Part shown: piece after piece, positions 8,576-17,537 of the stretch
Position numbering within the stretch: position 1 is the first letter of the stretch
Layout of the letters: each line of letters starts with the position of its first letter
Origin: Leptolinea sp. HRD-7
Lineage (GTDB): Bacteria; Chloroflexota; Anaerolineae; Anaerolineales; Anaerolineaceae
Direction of reading: 5' to 3'
DNA: 64,000 nucleotides
Assembly (NCBI GenBank): GCA_024363285.1
Contig: AP024710.1
Coordinates: 1,582,001-1,646,000 of the forward strand
Notes under the pieces: generated by a model
Databases searched by the model: none
The model's input: the letters and a program-made list of their open reading frames with translations, nothing else
What the model was told of the DNA's origin: nothing
Translations under genes and position numbers: made by a program

Positions 8576-9280
8576 TTACTTCGCCATCCTGTATCCGAGT
8601 CCGCGCACGGTTTCTATGCCATCCGCTTCCGGCGAGGCGGCCCGCAGACGCGCGCGCAGGCGCTTGACGGTGCTGTCAACAGCCCGGTCGCCGCCAGCAA
8701 AATCGTAGCCCCACACCTGTTCCAGTAGATATTCGCGGGTGAGCACCCGGCCGGCAGCACGGCATAGCGCGGTTAGCACATCGAACTCCAGCTTTGTCAA
8801 CGTGACTGGAATGTCGGCAACTGTCACCGCACGGGTTTCTGTGTTGATCACCAGACCGGCCGGTCCATATATAACCGCCGACTCCTTTCGAGAATCCTCC
8901 TGCATTTGTGAGCGGCGCAGCACGGCTTTAATTCGCGCCAGAAGCTCGCGTATGCTAAAGGGTTTGCAGACGTAATCATCCGCGCCCAGTTCCAGCCCGA
9001 CCACCCGGTCAACCTCTTCACCGCGGGCGGTGATCATGATGATCGGTGTGGCGCATGATTTGCGTAATTCGCGGCATACATCCAGCCCGTCCATCTCCGG
9101 GATCATCACATCCAGCAGGATCATATCCACCTGCGAGGTTCGCGCCGTTTGCAGTGCCTGAAGACCGTCTGATGCTGTGAGAACGGCGTATCCGGCTTTT
9201 TTCAGGTTGTATTCTAAAAGATCTGTGACGGCCGGTTCGTCGTCAACGATCAGGATGGTAGTCTGCATAACAGAAAGCAT
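8576..9280 (-). CDS. OmpR/PhoB-type response regulator
   Basis: A 234-residue regulator. The receiver domain (residues about 7-120) has the acidic pair in IVDDEPAV, the phosphoacceptor Asp in ILLDVMIPEMDG, then ITAR and the Lys of CKPFS. The C-terminal winged helix has LEFDVLTALCRAAGRVLTREYL and the recognition-helix region VDSTVKRLRARL. The next gene is its kinase. ATG 9280 follows TAAAAT by six bases with no ribosome binding site; ATG 9268 is an alternative start. Confidence 0.95.
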   Translation of the reverse strand: MLSVMQTTILIVDDEPAVTDLLEYNLKKAGYAVLTASDGLQALQTARTSQVDMILLDVMIPEMDGLDVCRELRKSCATPIIMITARGEEVDRVVGLELGADDYVCKPFSIRELLARIKAVLRRSQMQEDSRKESAVIYGPAGLVINTETRAVTVADIPVTLTKLEFDVLTALCRAAGRVLTREYLLEQVWGYDFAGGDRAVDSTVKRLRARLRAASPEADGIETVRGLGYRMAK

Positions 9281-9286
9281 AGCATG

Positions 9287-9292
9287 ATTTTA
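9287..9292 (-). promoter_or_regulatory. -10 box of the response regulator gene (leaderless)
   Basis: On the minus strand TAAAAT (9292-9287) ends six bases before ATG 9280. No Shine-Dalgarno sequence is present. Confidence 0.5.
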
Positions 9293-9390
9293 TGGCAGTA
9301 ATGTGTCAAAACCAATGTCTGGCAGACAATCGGGGTATTTCATTAAAATTTTCTAACCAGATAAAAAACGGATTATGCGAGAAACCGGTA

Positions 9391-9396
9391 TATAAT
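9391..9396 (+). promoter_or_regulatory. -10 box of the 85-residue protein gene
   Basis: CCGGTATATAAT ends at 9396, 34 bases before ATG 9431. This gene does have a ribosome binding site (AAGGAG), so its transcript has a short normal leader. Confidence 0.55.
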
Positions 9397-9430
9397 ACCC
9401 GCCGCTTAAAATTTAAGGAGACACAATAAA

Positions 9431-9688
9431 ATGAATTCAAACAATCCTACTTCCGGCAGTGTCAAACCCGCTCGCATGGACCGCCTGGTCTCGGTCATTT
9501 TGAACGGAGCGGTGTTGACCAAAATGGCCAACCAGCACAGCAACAATGTCTACACCATGGCTGATACTCTGATGTCCAACTCATCAGACACCGTCAAACG
9601 ATCCATGAAATCCGATGACCACACCCGTGTGGCATTCTGCCTGCGCAAAGAGATCCGCCGCCGCATTTCCGCACCCGCGGCCAATTAA
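9431..9688 (+). CDS. Small unknown protein (85 residues)
   Basis: It has a good promoter (TATAAT at 9391-9396), AAGGAG at a suitable distance, ATG 9431 and a strong terminator after the stop, so it is a real monocistronic gene. The product is basic and hydrophilic, with no membrane segment and one Cys (CLRKEIRRRIS near the end). I do not recognise a family. The isolated, well-delimited unit suggests a highly expressed small protein. Confidence 0.7.
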   Translation: MNSNNPTSGSVKPARMDRLVSVILNGAVLTKMANQHSNNVYTMADTLMSNSSDTVKRSMKSDDHTRVAFCLRKEIRRRISAPAAN

Positions 9689-9706
9689 TTGTCTTACTGA
9701 AAGCTA

Positions 9707-9744
9707 AAAGAGGGCGTGAGCATGCGTGTTCACGCCCTCTTTTT
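9707..9744 (+). terminator. Strong intrinsic terminator
   Basis: A perfect 13-bp stem (9707-9719 with 9730-9742) ends in a five-T run (9740-9744). It closes the 85-residue protein gene. Confidence 0.9.
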
Positions 9745-9916
9745 GTATTCTGACACGGTACCAGTTTGATGGTTAGATATTAGATATAAAAAGTTATAAA
9801 AATATTTGCAATTTTGTTAGTTTCTCTTAACCCGGTTTTTATTTTATTATCCCAACCAGCTGATGTACTATGATAAAAATTTTATAACCATGTGGCATGG
9901 GGAATAGGAGCCCATT

Positions 9917-11092
9917 ATGGCGTTTGCAACAGCAAATCCGAACAATTTTCTTGTAGTTGGTCATCAGGGGAAGGTGGTAAACCGGGGGACAGGTATTCAG
10001 GTATTTTTGTGGCCGGGATCGACGTATGTTTTGATTCCCAGCACCAAGCAGGAAGCTCTGTTTGAAATGACACAGGAAACCCGTGACGGGATTCCCCTGC
10101 GGTTTAAAGGGATCGTCATTTACCGGATCGTTGACCCTGTTGTGGCTTCCATGAGTTTCAACTTCAATGGCGGGCAGGGTCTGGTTGAGATCAGCACCCT
10201 GATCAACAATATCTGCCTGGGTGAACTGCGGGCGGCTGTTTCCGGCATGACCATGCAGGAATGCATCGAAAACCGCAAGACCATTCTCACGGCCACCGTG
10301 GACAAGGCGCTGCGCGAGATCCTGGCGGATGGGTCCAGCCCCAACGGAACCAAGTGGGGTTTGGAACTTGAACTGGTACAGGTGGCGCAGGTGTTCATTG
10401 TGGATGCCGTTTTGCGCAAACAACTGGAAGCCGAAGTTCGTAACGAGATCCTTTCCAAGAGTGAGCAATCGGATATCGCCACACAGCAGGCGATCAATAT
10501 GGCTCAAATTGCGTCTGACCGGCAAATTCAGGAACACAAGATCGCCGCGGAAAAAGATGCCATCCGCCAGAAAGAAGAGATCGAACTGGCTAACCTTCAG
10601 GTACGCCGACGGGCTCAGAAGCAGAACCAGGAACTTGAAATGGAAGCCATCAAGCTGGCGGCTGAAACATTTAAACTCGAACAGTCTGCCGCGCAGGAGA
10701 AAGTGGAAACCGAGACGCCGGTCAAACTGTTGCAGATCGAGAACCAGCACGAAGTATTCAACCGCGAACTGGAAATGCGAAAGGTGGAAAACCAGATCCG
10801 CGAGCAGGAAGTGATGCGGGATATGCTGCTTGAAAAAGCCCGCCAGGAACTGCGCAAAGAGATCCTGCCGGTTGAACAGATCCCGGAGATCACGAAATCA
10901 CTTTCGAATATCTTCAAAGATTCCAACCTGACCTTTGTAGGCAATGAGAACCAGATCCTTTCGTCCATTCTTCCGTTGATGCAGATCATATCCGACCGGG
11001 TTAAAGGAGTTGTTCAGACCGGCGGCCCAATTGTTGACGCGGAAACTGAAAAGCTTTCAAAAGCTGTAAACAAATTAAACTCACAGAAATAA
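9917..11092 (+). CDS. SPFH/Band 7 domain protein
   Basis: A 391-residue protein. Residues about 1-170 form an SPFH (band 7) domain (KVVNRGTGIQVFLWPG; then TVDKALREIL). From about 170 to 300 there is a long charged coiled coil rich in Glu, Gln and Lys. No membrane segment is visible, unlike stomatin or flotillin, so it is probably cytoplasmic or peripheral, forming ring or scaffold assemblies. AGGAG precedes ATG 9917. Function in bacteria is generally membrane quality control or scaffolding; nothing nearby narrows it. Confidence 0.85.
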   Translation: MAFATANPNNFLVVGHQGKVVNRGTGIQVFLWPGSTYVLIPSTKQEALFEMTQETRDGIPLRFKGIVIYRIVDPVVASMSFNFNGGQGLVEISTLINNICLGELRAAVSGMTMQECIENRKTILTATVDKALREILADGSSPNGTKWGLELELVQVAQVFIVDAVLRKQLEAEVRNEILSKSEQSDIATQQAINMAQIASDRQIQEHKIAAEKDAIRQKEEIELANLQVRRRAQKQNQELEMEAIKLAAETFKLEQSAAQEKVETETPVKLLQIENQHEVFNRELEMRKVENQIREQEVMRDMLLEKARQELRKEILPVEQIPEITKSLSNIFKDSNLTFVGNENQILSSILPLMQIISDRVKGVVQTGGPIVDAETEKLSKAVNKLNSQK

Positions 11093-11105
11093 TTAAAGCT
11101 TTGTC

Positions 11106-11142
11106 GGGTGATCCGCATATTTGGCCATTCAGCGGATCACCC
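11106..11142 (+). terminator. Hairpin after the SPFH gene
   Basis: A perfect 11-bp stem (11106-11116 with 11132-11142) with a 15-base loop lies 13 bp after the stop codon. There is no clear T-run, so it may be a weak terminator or an mRNA 3'-end protector. The rest of the gap to 11312 shows nothing recognisable. Confidence 0.45.
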
Positions 11143-11312
11143 CATTTCACGTGACCGTACCCTGGCAACAAAGTAGACAACCTGAATAAGCAGATCATTC
11201 CAAAGCCAGAGACCCTCCCTCTGGATTTTGGCTGATGAGAACGGGTGACCATTGCGGCTGATTCATGGGGAAAATGTGAAACATCCTGTAATGTGCCATT
11301 CCCGGAAAAATC

Positions 11313-13334
11313 ATGAGTATAGAAAACGCGTTATTATCCCTTTCAGGTTTATCTGTTGGTGATGCCTTCGGGCAACGTCTCCACAACCCCGAAGCCGGCG
11401 GTTTGATCAGCCGGCGTGAACTGCCTCTGGGTCCCTGGGCATGGACGGATGACACCCAGATGGCTCTTTCTGTTGTTGAGGAACTGCGGCAAAGGAGCTG
11501 GATCGACCAGGATTACCTGGCCCGGCGTATGGCCTGGCGGTATTCCACCGATCCCGGGCGGGGATATGGAACGACAACGCGTAAAGTTCTCCAACAGATC
11601 GGACAGGGTGAATACTTCCGGACAATTTCAAAAGCGGTGAAAAACGGTGGTTCCTATGGCTGCTCCGGAGTCTCTCGAGCGGTTCCGATTGGGGCGTTTT
11701 ATACCGGCAATCCCTCGAAGGCGGCGCGTGAGGCGCCCCTGGCTGCAGCCATTACCCATATCCACCCTGAAAGTCTGGCCGGCGCCCAGGCTGTGGCGGT
11801 GGCGGCCGCCATAGCCGCCATGCCAATCCACTCCACAGGGGCAAAATTCCTGCAGGAGGTTATCGAATATGTGACGGAAAGCCGGGTCCGTCAGTCTATC
11901 AAGCAGATCACAGCCATTCCGGCTGATGACCTGCGCTCATGCCTTAAATTCCTGTGTTGTGACAATTTCTCCACAGTACAGACGGCCGCGCCCTTTGCCT
12001 TATGGTGCGCCGCGCATCACATGCATGACTTTAAAGAAGCTTTATGGGCTACAGCCTCCGGCCTCGGTCAGAGTGACACCACCTGCGCCATTGTGGGCGG
12101 CATTGTAGCTTTATCCAGCGGCGCGGTACCGTCGGATTGGACAGCACTGCGGGAACCTTTGCCGGGAACCGCATTGCTGAATGAGATTGACAGGCCTCTT
12201 TCGGCTTCCAGAGAAAACCGCCGGGCTGAGACCCGGAAGAATACACCCATGGAAAATGCCGGGTCAGAATCATCCACCATATCCGTGCGGGAAGATCCAT
12301 TGACCGGCTTGCCCAACCTGCTTGGATTGTTGGAATGGATGGGCCGGAAAATGGATGAGCAGGGCGCGTTCCCGGTTGACCTTATCGCGATTCACCTTGT
12401 TCCGCTATGGGATGTCAACCGTGGTTCGGGCCACATATCCGGCGACAACCTCATCCGCGATTGTGCTCAGAGCCTGAAAAAATTGGATATCGGGGAAGTC
12501 TATCGCACAGGCGGCGATAAATTTGTGATCATCCCAAAAGACAGGCGACAGGCGTTCACCGATGCCAACCGCATCTCACAGCTCGTGTCGGTATCCGGAT
12601 GCCGGCTCCCCAGGGTGGCAGTCATCCATTTCCCTTATAAAGAAGAAGCCGCTGACGGGCGTTTTGTGGCCTGCATTGGCGAAGCCCTTAGTGATAAACA
12701 CTACCGCGGTAACGACGGAATCGCCCGCGAGTTTGACGCACCCAACATCCGGTCCATGCCGGACTTTTCGTGGATGATGCTGGACCTCACGTCACAGATC
12801 AGGCGGTTGGGCCAAATGGTGGACGAGGCGAACATTCTGGCTCAAACCGACCCGGTTTCACAGCTTCCGAACTTACGTATGGCCATGTTGAATATGGAAG
12901 AAGCGCTACGGAACGCAGAGGAAACCGGGGTACCCATGGCCATCATGCTCTTTGATGGCGACAACCTGCGCCAGTATAACGAGATCAGTTACGAAGCCGG
13001 TGACGAAGCCATCCGATTAATGGGCAGCACATTAAAAGCACAGCTTCGCGATACTGATTTTCTGGCCCGCTGGCGGACGGGAGACGAGTTCGCCTTTATC
13101 CTTCCTGCTACCAGCAAAGAAGAAGCACTGCGTATCGGTACCCGGGTTTGTGTTTCGGTGGAGCAGGCTTCGTTGAGCTGGAAATTCAACACTACAATGT
13201 CCGGCGGGATTGCGCTATACCCCTATCATGGGAAAACCCTGGCGCAACTGGTTGACGCGGCGGAAGGTTGTTTGAAGGAGGCGAAGAAAAAGGGAAAGAA
13301 TCGCGTGGTTATGGCGTCTGATGAAATTACATAA
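11313..13334 (+). CDS. ADP-ribosylglycohydrolase fused to two GGDEF-type domains
   Basis: 673 residues. Residues 1 to about 280 are an ADP-ribosylglycohydrolase: GDAFG near 16, the metal motif TDDT at 45-48, GCSGVSRAVPIG near 116 and GQSDTTCAIVGG near 252, where the first Asp of the usual D-x-D-T pair is Gln. A first GGDEF-like domain (about 325-480; DPLTGLPN, GGDKF at 400-404) looks degenerate. The second (about 512-668) has DPVSQLPN, FDGDN near 547 and TGDEF at 589-593. It could link removal of ADP-ribose to cyclic-di-GMP signalling. The start has only a weak ribosome binding site. Confidence 0.88.
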   Translation: MSIENALLSLSGLSVGDAFGQRLHNPEAGGLISRRELPLGPWAWTDDTQMALSVVEELRQRSWIDQDYLARRMAWRYSTDPGRGYGTTTRKVLQQIGQGEYFRTISKAVKNGGSYGCSGVSRAVPIGAFYTGNPSKAAREAPLAAAITHIHPESLAGAQAVAVAAAIAAMPIHSTGAKFLQEVIEYVTESRVRQSIKQITAIPADDLRSCLKFLCCDNFSTVQTAAPFALWCAAHHMHDFKEALWATASGLGQSDTTCAIVGGIVALSSGAVPSDWTALREPLPGTALLNEIDRPLSASRENRRAETRKNTPMENAGSESSTISVREDPLTGLPNLLGLLEWMGRKMDEQGAFPVDLIAIHLVPLWDVNRGSGHISGDNLIRDCAQSLKKLDIGEVYRTGGDKFVIIPKDRRQAFTDANRISQLVSVSGCRLPRVAVIHFPYKEEAADGRFVACIGEALSDKHYRGNDGIAREFDAPNIRSMPDFSWMMLDLTSQIRRLGQMVDEANILAQTDPVSQLPNLRMAMLNMEEALRNAEETGVPMAIMLFDGDNLRQYNEISYEAGDEAIRLMGSTLKAQLRDTDFLARWRTGDEFAFILPATSKEEALRIGTRVCVSVEQASLSWKFNTTMSGGIALYPYHGKTLAQLVDAAEGCLKEAKKKGKNRVVMASDEIT

Positions 13335-13335
13335 A

Positions 13336-13361
13336 AAACAGGCGGGGTAACCCGCCTGTTT
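13336..13361. terminator. Bidirectional terminator between convergent genes
   Basis: A perfect 11-bp stem (13336-13346 with 13351-13361, loop GTAA) is flanked by A-runs on the left and TTT on the right. It serves the fusion gene on the plus strand and, better, the reductase gene on the minus strand. Confidence 0.8.
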
Positions 13362-13388
13362 ACAAAATTCATTTCAAAAACCTGGAAT

Positions 13389-14453
13389 TTAGAAAGCTCT
13401 TAGGTATTGCGGCGGCACGTCTACTTTCCGCCCCAGTTTCTGGGCAGCCTGCAGCGCCCAGTACGGGTTACGCAGCATCTCACGCCCGAGCAGCACAATA
13501 TCCGCCTGTTCATCGCGGATGATCTCTTCCGCCTGTTCGGGCAGGGTGATCAACCCCACGGCGGCCGTCATAATGCCGGTTCCGCGCACCGCTTCTGCCA
13601 GCGGCACCTGGTACCCCGGGCCGGTAGGGATCTTCGCGCCGTGCACATTACCGCCGGAGGAGCAGTCCAACAGATCAACACCTTCGGCCTTCAGCATGGG
13701 CGCCAGTTTTACGGAATCATCCACCGACCAGCCGCCATCCGTCCAATCGGTGCCCGAGATGCGAACGGCCAGCGGTAGATTCTCCGGCCACACCTGCCGG
13801 ACCGCGCGCACCGTTTCGATAAGCATGCGCACCCGGTTCTCAAAGCTGCCGCCGTAGTCATCCATACGGTGGTTGGAGAGCGGTGAGTAAAAATTGTGCA
13901 ACAGGTAGCCGTGCGCGGCATGAACTTCCAGCCATTCAAAACCGGCAGCCAGAGCTCGGCGGGCTGTGTCACGGAACTGGTTCTGGATGGTATGGATCTC
14001 ATCAACTGTCAGTTCACGCGGCACCTGGTACCCACAGTTGAACGCCACCGGGCTTGGGCCAACCACAGGCCACCCGGCCGGGTTGTCAGCGGGAATGGGC
14101 TGACCGTTATCCGTCCATGGGCGGTTGGTGCTGGCTTTACGCCCGGCGTGACCGATCTGGATGCCCGGCACCGCACCGTTGGTTTTGATAACCTTTGTGA
14201 CGCGGGTCAGCGGCTCGATGTGGTCATCCGACCACAGGCCGGCATCGTGCGGGGTGATGCGCCCGGCTGGGTCAACAGCTGTGGCTTCGGCGATTACCAG
14301 GCCGGCGCCGCCGACAGCCCGCGCGCCAAGGTGGGTCACCTGCCAGTCGTTTGACAGGCCGTCCTCATAACTGTACATGCACATCGGCGAAACACCCACG
14401 CGGTTACGCAGAGTGACGCCGCGGATGGTTAATGGGTCAAATAAATGTGTCAT
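13389..14453 (-). CDS. namA: NADPH dehydrogenase of the old yellow enzyme family (NamA/YqjM-like)
   Basis: A 354-residue TIM-barrel flavoprotein. The YqjM-type features are the N-terminal NRVGVSPMCMYS with the active-site Cys, IQIGHAGRKAS with the His pair region, WLEVHAAHGYLLHNF, and the phosphate-binding end region around LLGREMLRNPYWALQAA. Such enzymes reduce activated C=C bonds (enones, nitro compounds) with NADPH and FMN. GGAG precedes ATG 14453. It is a single gene converging on the fusion gene. Confidence 0.93.
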   Translation of the reverse strand: MTHLFDPLTIRGVTLRNRVGVSPMCMYSYEDGLSNDWQVTHLGARAVGGAGLVIAEATAVDPAGRITPHDAGLWSDDHIEPLTRVTKVIKTNGAVPGIQIGHAGRKASTNRPWTDNGQPIPADNPAGWPVVGPSPVAFNCGYQVPRELTVDEIHTIQNQFRDTARRALAAGFEWLEVHAAHGYLLHNFYSPLSNHRMDDYGGSFENRVRMLIETVRAVRQVWPENLPLAVRISGTDWTDGGWSVDDSVKLAPMLKAEGVDLLDCSSGGNVHGAKIPTGPGYQVPLAEAVRGTGIMTAAVGLITLPEQAEEIIRDEQADIVLLGREMLRNPYWALQAAQKLGRKVDVPPQYLRAF

Positions 14454-14606
14454 TGTTTATCTCCTTGCTGGAACAACGATACTCCCGATTGAAAAAAAAG
14501 TTAATGAGTTTGTATAAGGTATATTCTACAAAAAATTGGGTATACTGATGCGATATATTTTTAAAGCGGATAGGATGTTCCTCTCACAGTCGTGAAAGGG
14601 GAGTGA

Positions 14607-15209
14607 ATGCAACGGGTTTGTGTGTTTTGCGGTTCCAGTCCCGGCAATGGGACGAATTATCTTGAGGCTGCCAGGGAACTGGGTTCGTTGTTAGCCCGCA
14701 GGCAACTCACGCTGGTTTACGGCGGCGGAAATGTGGGGCTTATGGGCCAGGCAGCCCGTTCATGCCTTGAAGGCGGCGGAGATGTGATCGGCGTGATCAC
14801 CCGCCAGTTGGTGAAGATGGAAGTGGCGTTGACCAGCCTGGAAAACCTTGAGGTGGTCGAAACCATGCATGAACGCAAAGCCCGTATGGCTGAACTGGCC
14901 GATGGATTTATCGCGATGCCGGGCGGGTTGGGCACCATCGAAGAGATATTTGAGGTGATCACCTGGTCGCAGCTGGGGATCCATAGAAAACCCTGCGCGT
15001 TCCTGAACACCAACGGGTACTATGATGGTCTTTTCAACTTCCTGGATCACGCGGTTGACGAGCGTTTCATTGGAGAAATGCCGAGAAAAATGATCCTGGT
15101 GGACCGTGAGCCGGAAAGCCTGCTGGACAAGATGGCCGCCTATCAGCCGCCGCATGTAGACAAAGGCGCCTGGGCGAAGAAACTGATGGAAGAAACGCAT
15201 TTGAAGTAG
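14607..15209 (+). CDS. LOG-family nucleotide phosphoribohydrolase (TIGR00730)
   Basis: A 200-residue Rossmann-like protein. The motifs are VFCGSSPG near the start, YGGGNVGLMG and the catalytic PGGLGTIEE with the preceding ERKARM. Family members hydrolyse nucleoside 5'-monophosphates (in plants, cytokinin ribotides) to free base and ribose 5-phosphate. GGGGAG lies close before ATG 14607. It starts a four-gene plus-strand run with gaps of 17, 56 and 26 bp. Confidence 0.92.
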   Translation: MQRVCVFCGSSPGNGTNYLEAARELGSLLARRQLTLVYGGGNVGLMGQAARSCLEGGGDVIGVITRQLVKMEVALTSLENLEVVETMHERKARMAELADGFIAMPGGLGTIEEIFEVITWSQLGIHRKPCAFLNTNGYYDGLFNFLDHAVDERFIGEMPRKMILVDREPESLLDKMAAYQPPHVDKGAWAKKLMEETHLK

Positions 15210-15226
15210 AACAGACAGGATCAATC

Positions 15227-15544
15227 ATGGCACGGGTAAAGATCACCGTACTGAAAACTTCATTTAATAAGGAATATGTTGACCTGTATGTGGAGAAGGA
15301 ACGCAAAAAGACCCTCTCCACCTGCGAGGTCTTTAAAGAAGGGCAGGAGTTTATCGCTGACGCCGTCAGCGGCATGCCGGCCGGGTTCTGCGCCTGGGCG
15401 TGGGATGATATCTACAAGGTGGTCAGCGCGTACTTTGCCGACGGCAACTTCGGCATGTGGTACGAAGGCGGTGACACGATCATCGCCTGCTGCACCGACG
15501 GCACCCGCCCGGTGTATTTCAAAATTGACAAACTAAAAGACTGA
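15227..15544 (+). CDS. TIGR04076 family protein
   Basis: A 105-residue protein with the features of TIGR04076: start KITVLKTSFNKEY, a central Cys followed by a hydrophobic GFCAWAWDDIY, and a late CCTDGTRPV. The conserved Cys residues hint at a redox or metal site, but the function is unknown. AGGA precedes ATG 15227. It probably shares a transcript with the LOG gene. Confidence 0.85.
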   Translation: MARVKITVLKTSFNKEYVDLYVEKERKKTLSTCEVFKEGQEFIADAVSGMPAGFCAWAWDDIYKVVSAYFADGNFGMWYEGGDTIIACCTDGTRPVYFKIDKLKD

Positions 15545-15600
15545 GCTTTACCGTCTGTCTTATTTTCCCCGGAGCGCCGGGGATGATCAGGAGAACAGCT

Positions 15601-15906
15601 ATGCCAAAGGGATACTGGATCGTACGGTTGAATGTCACCGACCCCGAAAAATACAAAGATTATCTTGCCGCCAATGTGGAAGCTTTTAAAAAATACGGCG
15701 CCCGTCATCTGGTGCGCGCCGGCAAATTCGAAAATCCCGAAGGCACCAGCCTGTCACGCAACGTGGTGGTGGAATTCCCCAGCTACGAAGCCGCGCGGGA
15801 GTGCTACTACTCGCCCGAATACCAGCGGGCAAAGGCATTCCGCACACCCGTCTCATCGGGTGACCTGATCATCATCGAAGGATATGACTATCCTGCTGGA
15901 ACGTAA
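15601..15906 (+). CDS. DUF1330 family protein
   Basis: A 101-residue ferredoxin-like (dimeric alpha-beta barrel) protein. The pattern GYWIVRLNVTDPEKYKDY, then NVVVEFPSYEAARECYYSPEYQ, is typical of DUF1330. Function is unknown; related folds include small monooxygenases. ATG 15601, with AGGAG upstream, is chosen over an in-frame ATG at 15583. Confidence 0.9.
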   Translation: MPKGYWIVRLNVTDPEKYKDYLAANVEAFKKYGARHLVRAGKFENPEGTSLSRNVVVEFPSYEAARECYYSPEYQRAKAFRTPVSSGDLIIIEGYDYPAGT

Positions 15907-15932
15907 CCGTTTTTTGCCGTAAAGGATCAACT

Positions 15933-16445
15933 ATGAACATCGAATTGAATAACTGCTCTGTCCGTTCCTACCGGATCACGGACGTTGAATCGATCACCCT
16001 TAATGCCAACAACCGCAACATTTCGAAGAATATGCGAGACGGGTTTCCCTATCCCTACACACTTGAGAATGGCAAGTGGTTTGTGGAACATTCCATGAGC
16101 CTGAATCCCGAGACCAATTTCGCGATTTGCGTTGACGATGTGGCTGTGGGCGGCATCGGCTTTGTGCTGCATTCCGATATTGAGCGCGTCTCCGCCGAGA
16201 TCGGCTACTGGCTGGGTGAACCCTACTGGGGGCGGGGGATCGTCTCGCAGGCCGTGAAAGCGGTGACGGAGTATGCCATTAAAACCCACGGGTTGACTCG
16301 CGTGTTCGCTGTCCCCTTCGCGTATAACAGGGGGTCGGCGAGAGTGCTCGAGAAAGCTGGTTTCGTGCTCGAAGGTACCATGCGCCGCAGCGCCATCAAG
16401 GATGGACAGGTGCTGGACCAACTGCTTTACGCGTATGTGGTTTAA
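15933..16445 (+). CDS. GNAT acetyltransferase (RimJ/RimL type)
   Basis: A 170-residue acetyltransferase. The acetyl-CoA binding region reads GYWLGEPYWGRGIVSQAVKAV, followed by the RimL-type FAYNRGSARVLEKAGFVLEG. It may acetylate a protein N-terminus or a small amine; the substrate is unknown. AAAGGA precedes ATG 15933. It is the last gene of the LOG operon and is followed by a strong terminator. Confidence 0.92.
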   Translation: MNIELNNCSVRSYRITDVESITLNANNRNISKNMRDGFPYPYTLENGKWFVEHSMSLNPETNFAICVDDVAVGGIGFVLHSDIERVSAEIGYWLGEPYWGRGIVSQAVKAVTEYAIKTHGLTRVFAVPFAYNRGSARVLEKAGFVLEGTMRRSAIKDGQVLDQLLYAYVV

Positions 16446-16463
16446 GTCAGGTTGGTTGAAGAG

Positions 16464-16499
16464 CCGGGTGGGTTTGAAAGGAACCCGCCCGGTTTTTTT
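16464..16499 (+). terminator. Strong intrinsic terminator of the LOG-GNAT operon
   Basis: An 11-bp stem (16464-16474 with 16482-16492, one G-T pair, loop TGAAAGG) is followed by seven T (16493-16499). Confidence 0.92.
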
Positions 16500-16505
16500 A
16501 TTTAA

Positions 16506-17525
16506 CCTGTAGGGGCGTTGCATCCGGGCGGAAACACCGGGGCCGCGAATTGGCATCTTTCCGGATGCATCGCCCGCCGTGTTAAGCAGGATGTTTACGA
16601 TGGAAGGAAAACGTCCCCGAATTTGCGCGGTCAATGCAGGCGGAGACGTCTAACCTTCCCATCCATTGACTTGCGCCGCCTGCATCGACCCTACCATGCT
16701 ATACGGATCCTTCCTGTAGGGGCGTTGCATCCGGGCGGAAACACCGGGGCCGCGAATTGGCATCTTTCCGGATGCATCGCCCGCCGCGTAAAGCGGGATG
16801 TTTACGACGGAAAGGAAACATCCTCGAATTTGCGTGGTCGATGCAGGCGGAGACGTCTAACCTTCCCATCCATTGACTTGCGCCGCCTGCATCAACCCTA
16901 CCATGCTATATGGATCCTTCCTGTAGGGGCGTTGCATCCGGGCGGAAACACCGGGGCCGCGAATTGGCATCTTTCCGGATGCATCGCCCGCCGCGTAAAG
17001 CGGGATGTTTACGATGGTAAAGAAAACATCCTTGAATTTACGCGGTAGATGCAGGCGGAGACGTCTAACCTTCCCATCCAATGACTTGCGCCGCCTGCAT
17101 CGACCCTACCATGCTATACAGATCCTTCCTGTAGGGGCGTTGCATCCGGGCGGAAATACCGGGGCCGCGAATTGGCATCTTTCCGGATGCATCGCCCGCC
17201 GTGTTAAGCAGGATGTTTACGATGGAAAGAAAACATCCTCGAATTTGCGTGGTCGATGCAGGCGGAGACGTCTAACCTTCCCATCCATTGACTTGCGCCG
17301 CCTGCATCGACCCTACCATGCTATACGGATCCTTCCTGTAGGGGCGTTGCATCCGGGCGGAAACACCGGGATGCGAATTGGCATCTTTCCGGATGCATCG
17401 CCCGCCGCGTGAAGCGGGATGTTTACGATGGTAAAGAAAACATCCTCGAATTTGCGTGGTCGATGCAGGCGGAGACGTCTATCCTTCCTATCTGTTGACT
17501 TGCGCCGCCTGCATCGACCCTACAG
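16506..17525. repeat. Five tandem copies of a 207-bp repeat
   Basis: Copies start with CCTGTAGGGGCG at 16506, 16713, 16920, 17128 and 17335, giving a period of 207-208 bp and differing by only a few substitutions. Each unit holds two inverted repeats: CCGGGCG with CGCCCG around an inner CATCCGG/CCGGATG, and GATGCAGGCGG paired with CCGCCTGCATC. The array begins with TGTAGGG and ends with CCCTACAGG. Because 207 is divisible by three, long open frames run through it, but they look spurious. It fills the whole space between the GNAT terminator and the ABC exporter gene. Confidence 0.95.
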
Positions 17526-17537
17526 GATGAATTCGGT

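Noticed and set aside
16506-17525. CRISPR array
   Set aside because: The repeats are 207 bp, without unique spacers of 30-40 bp, and no cas genes are near.
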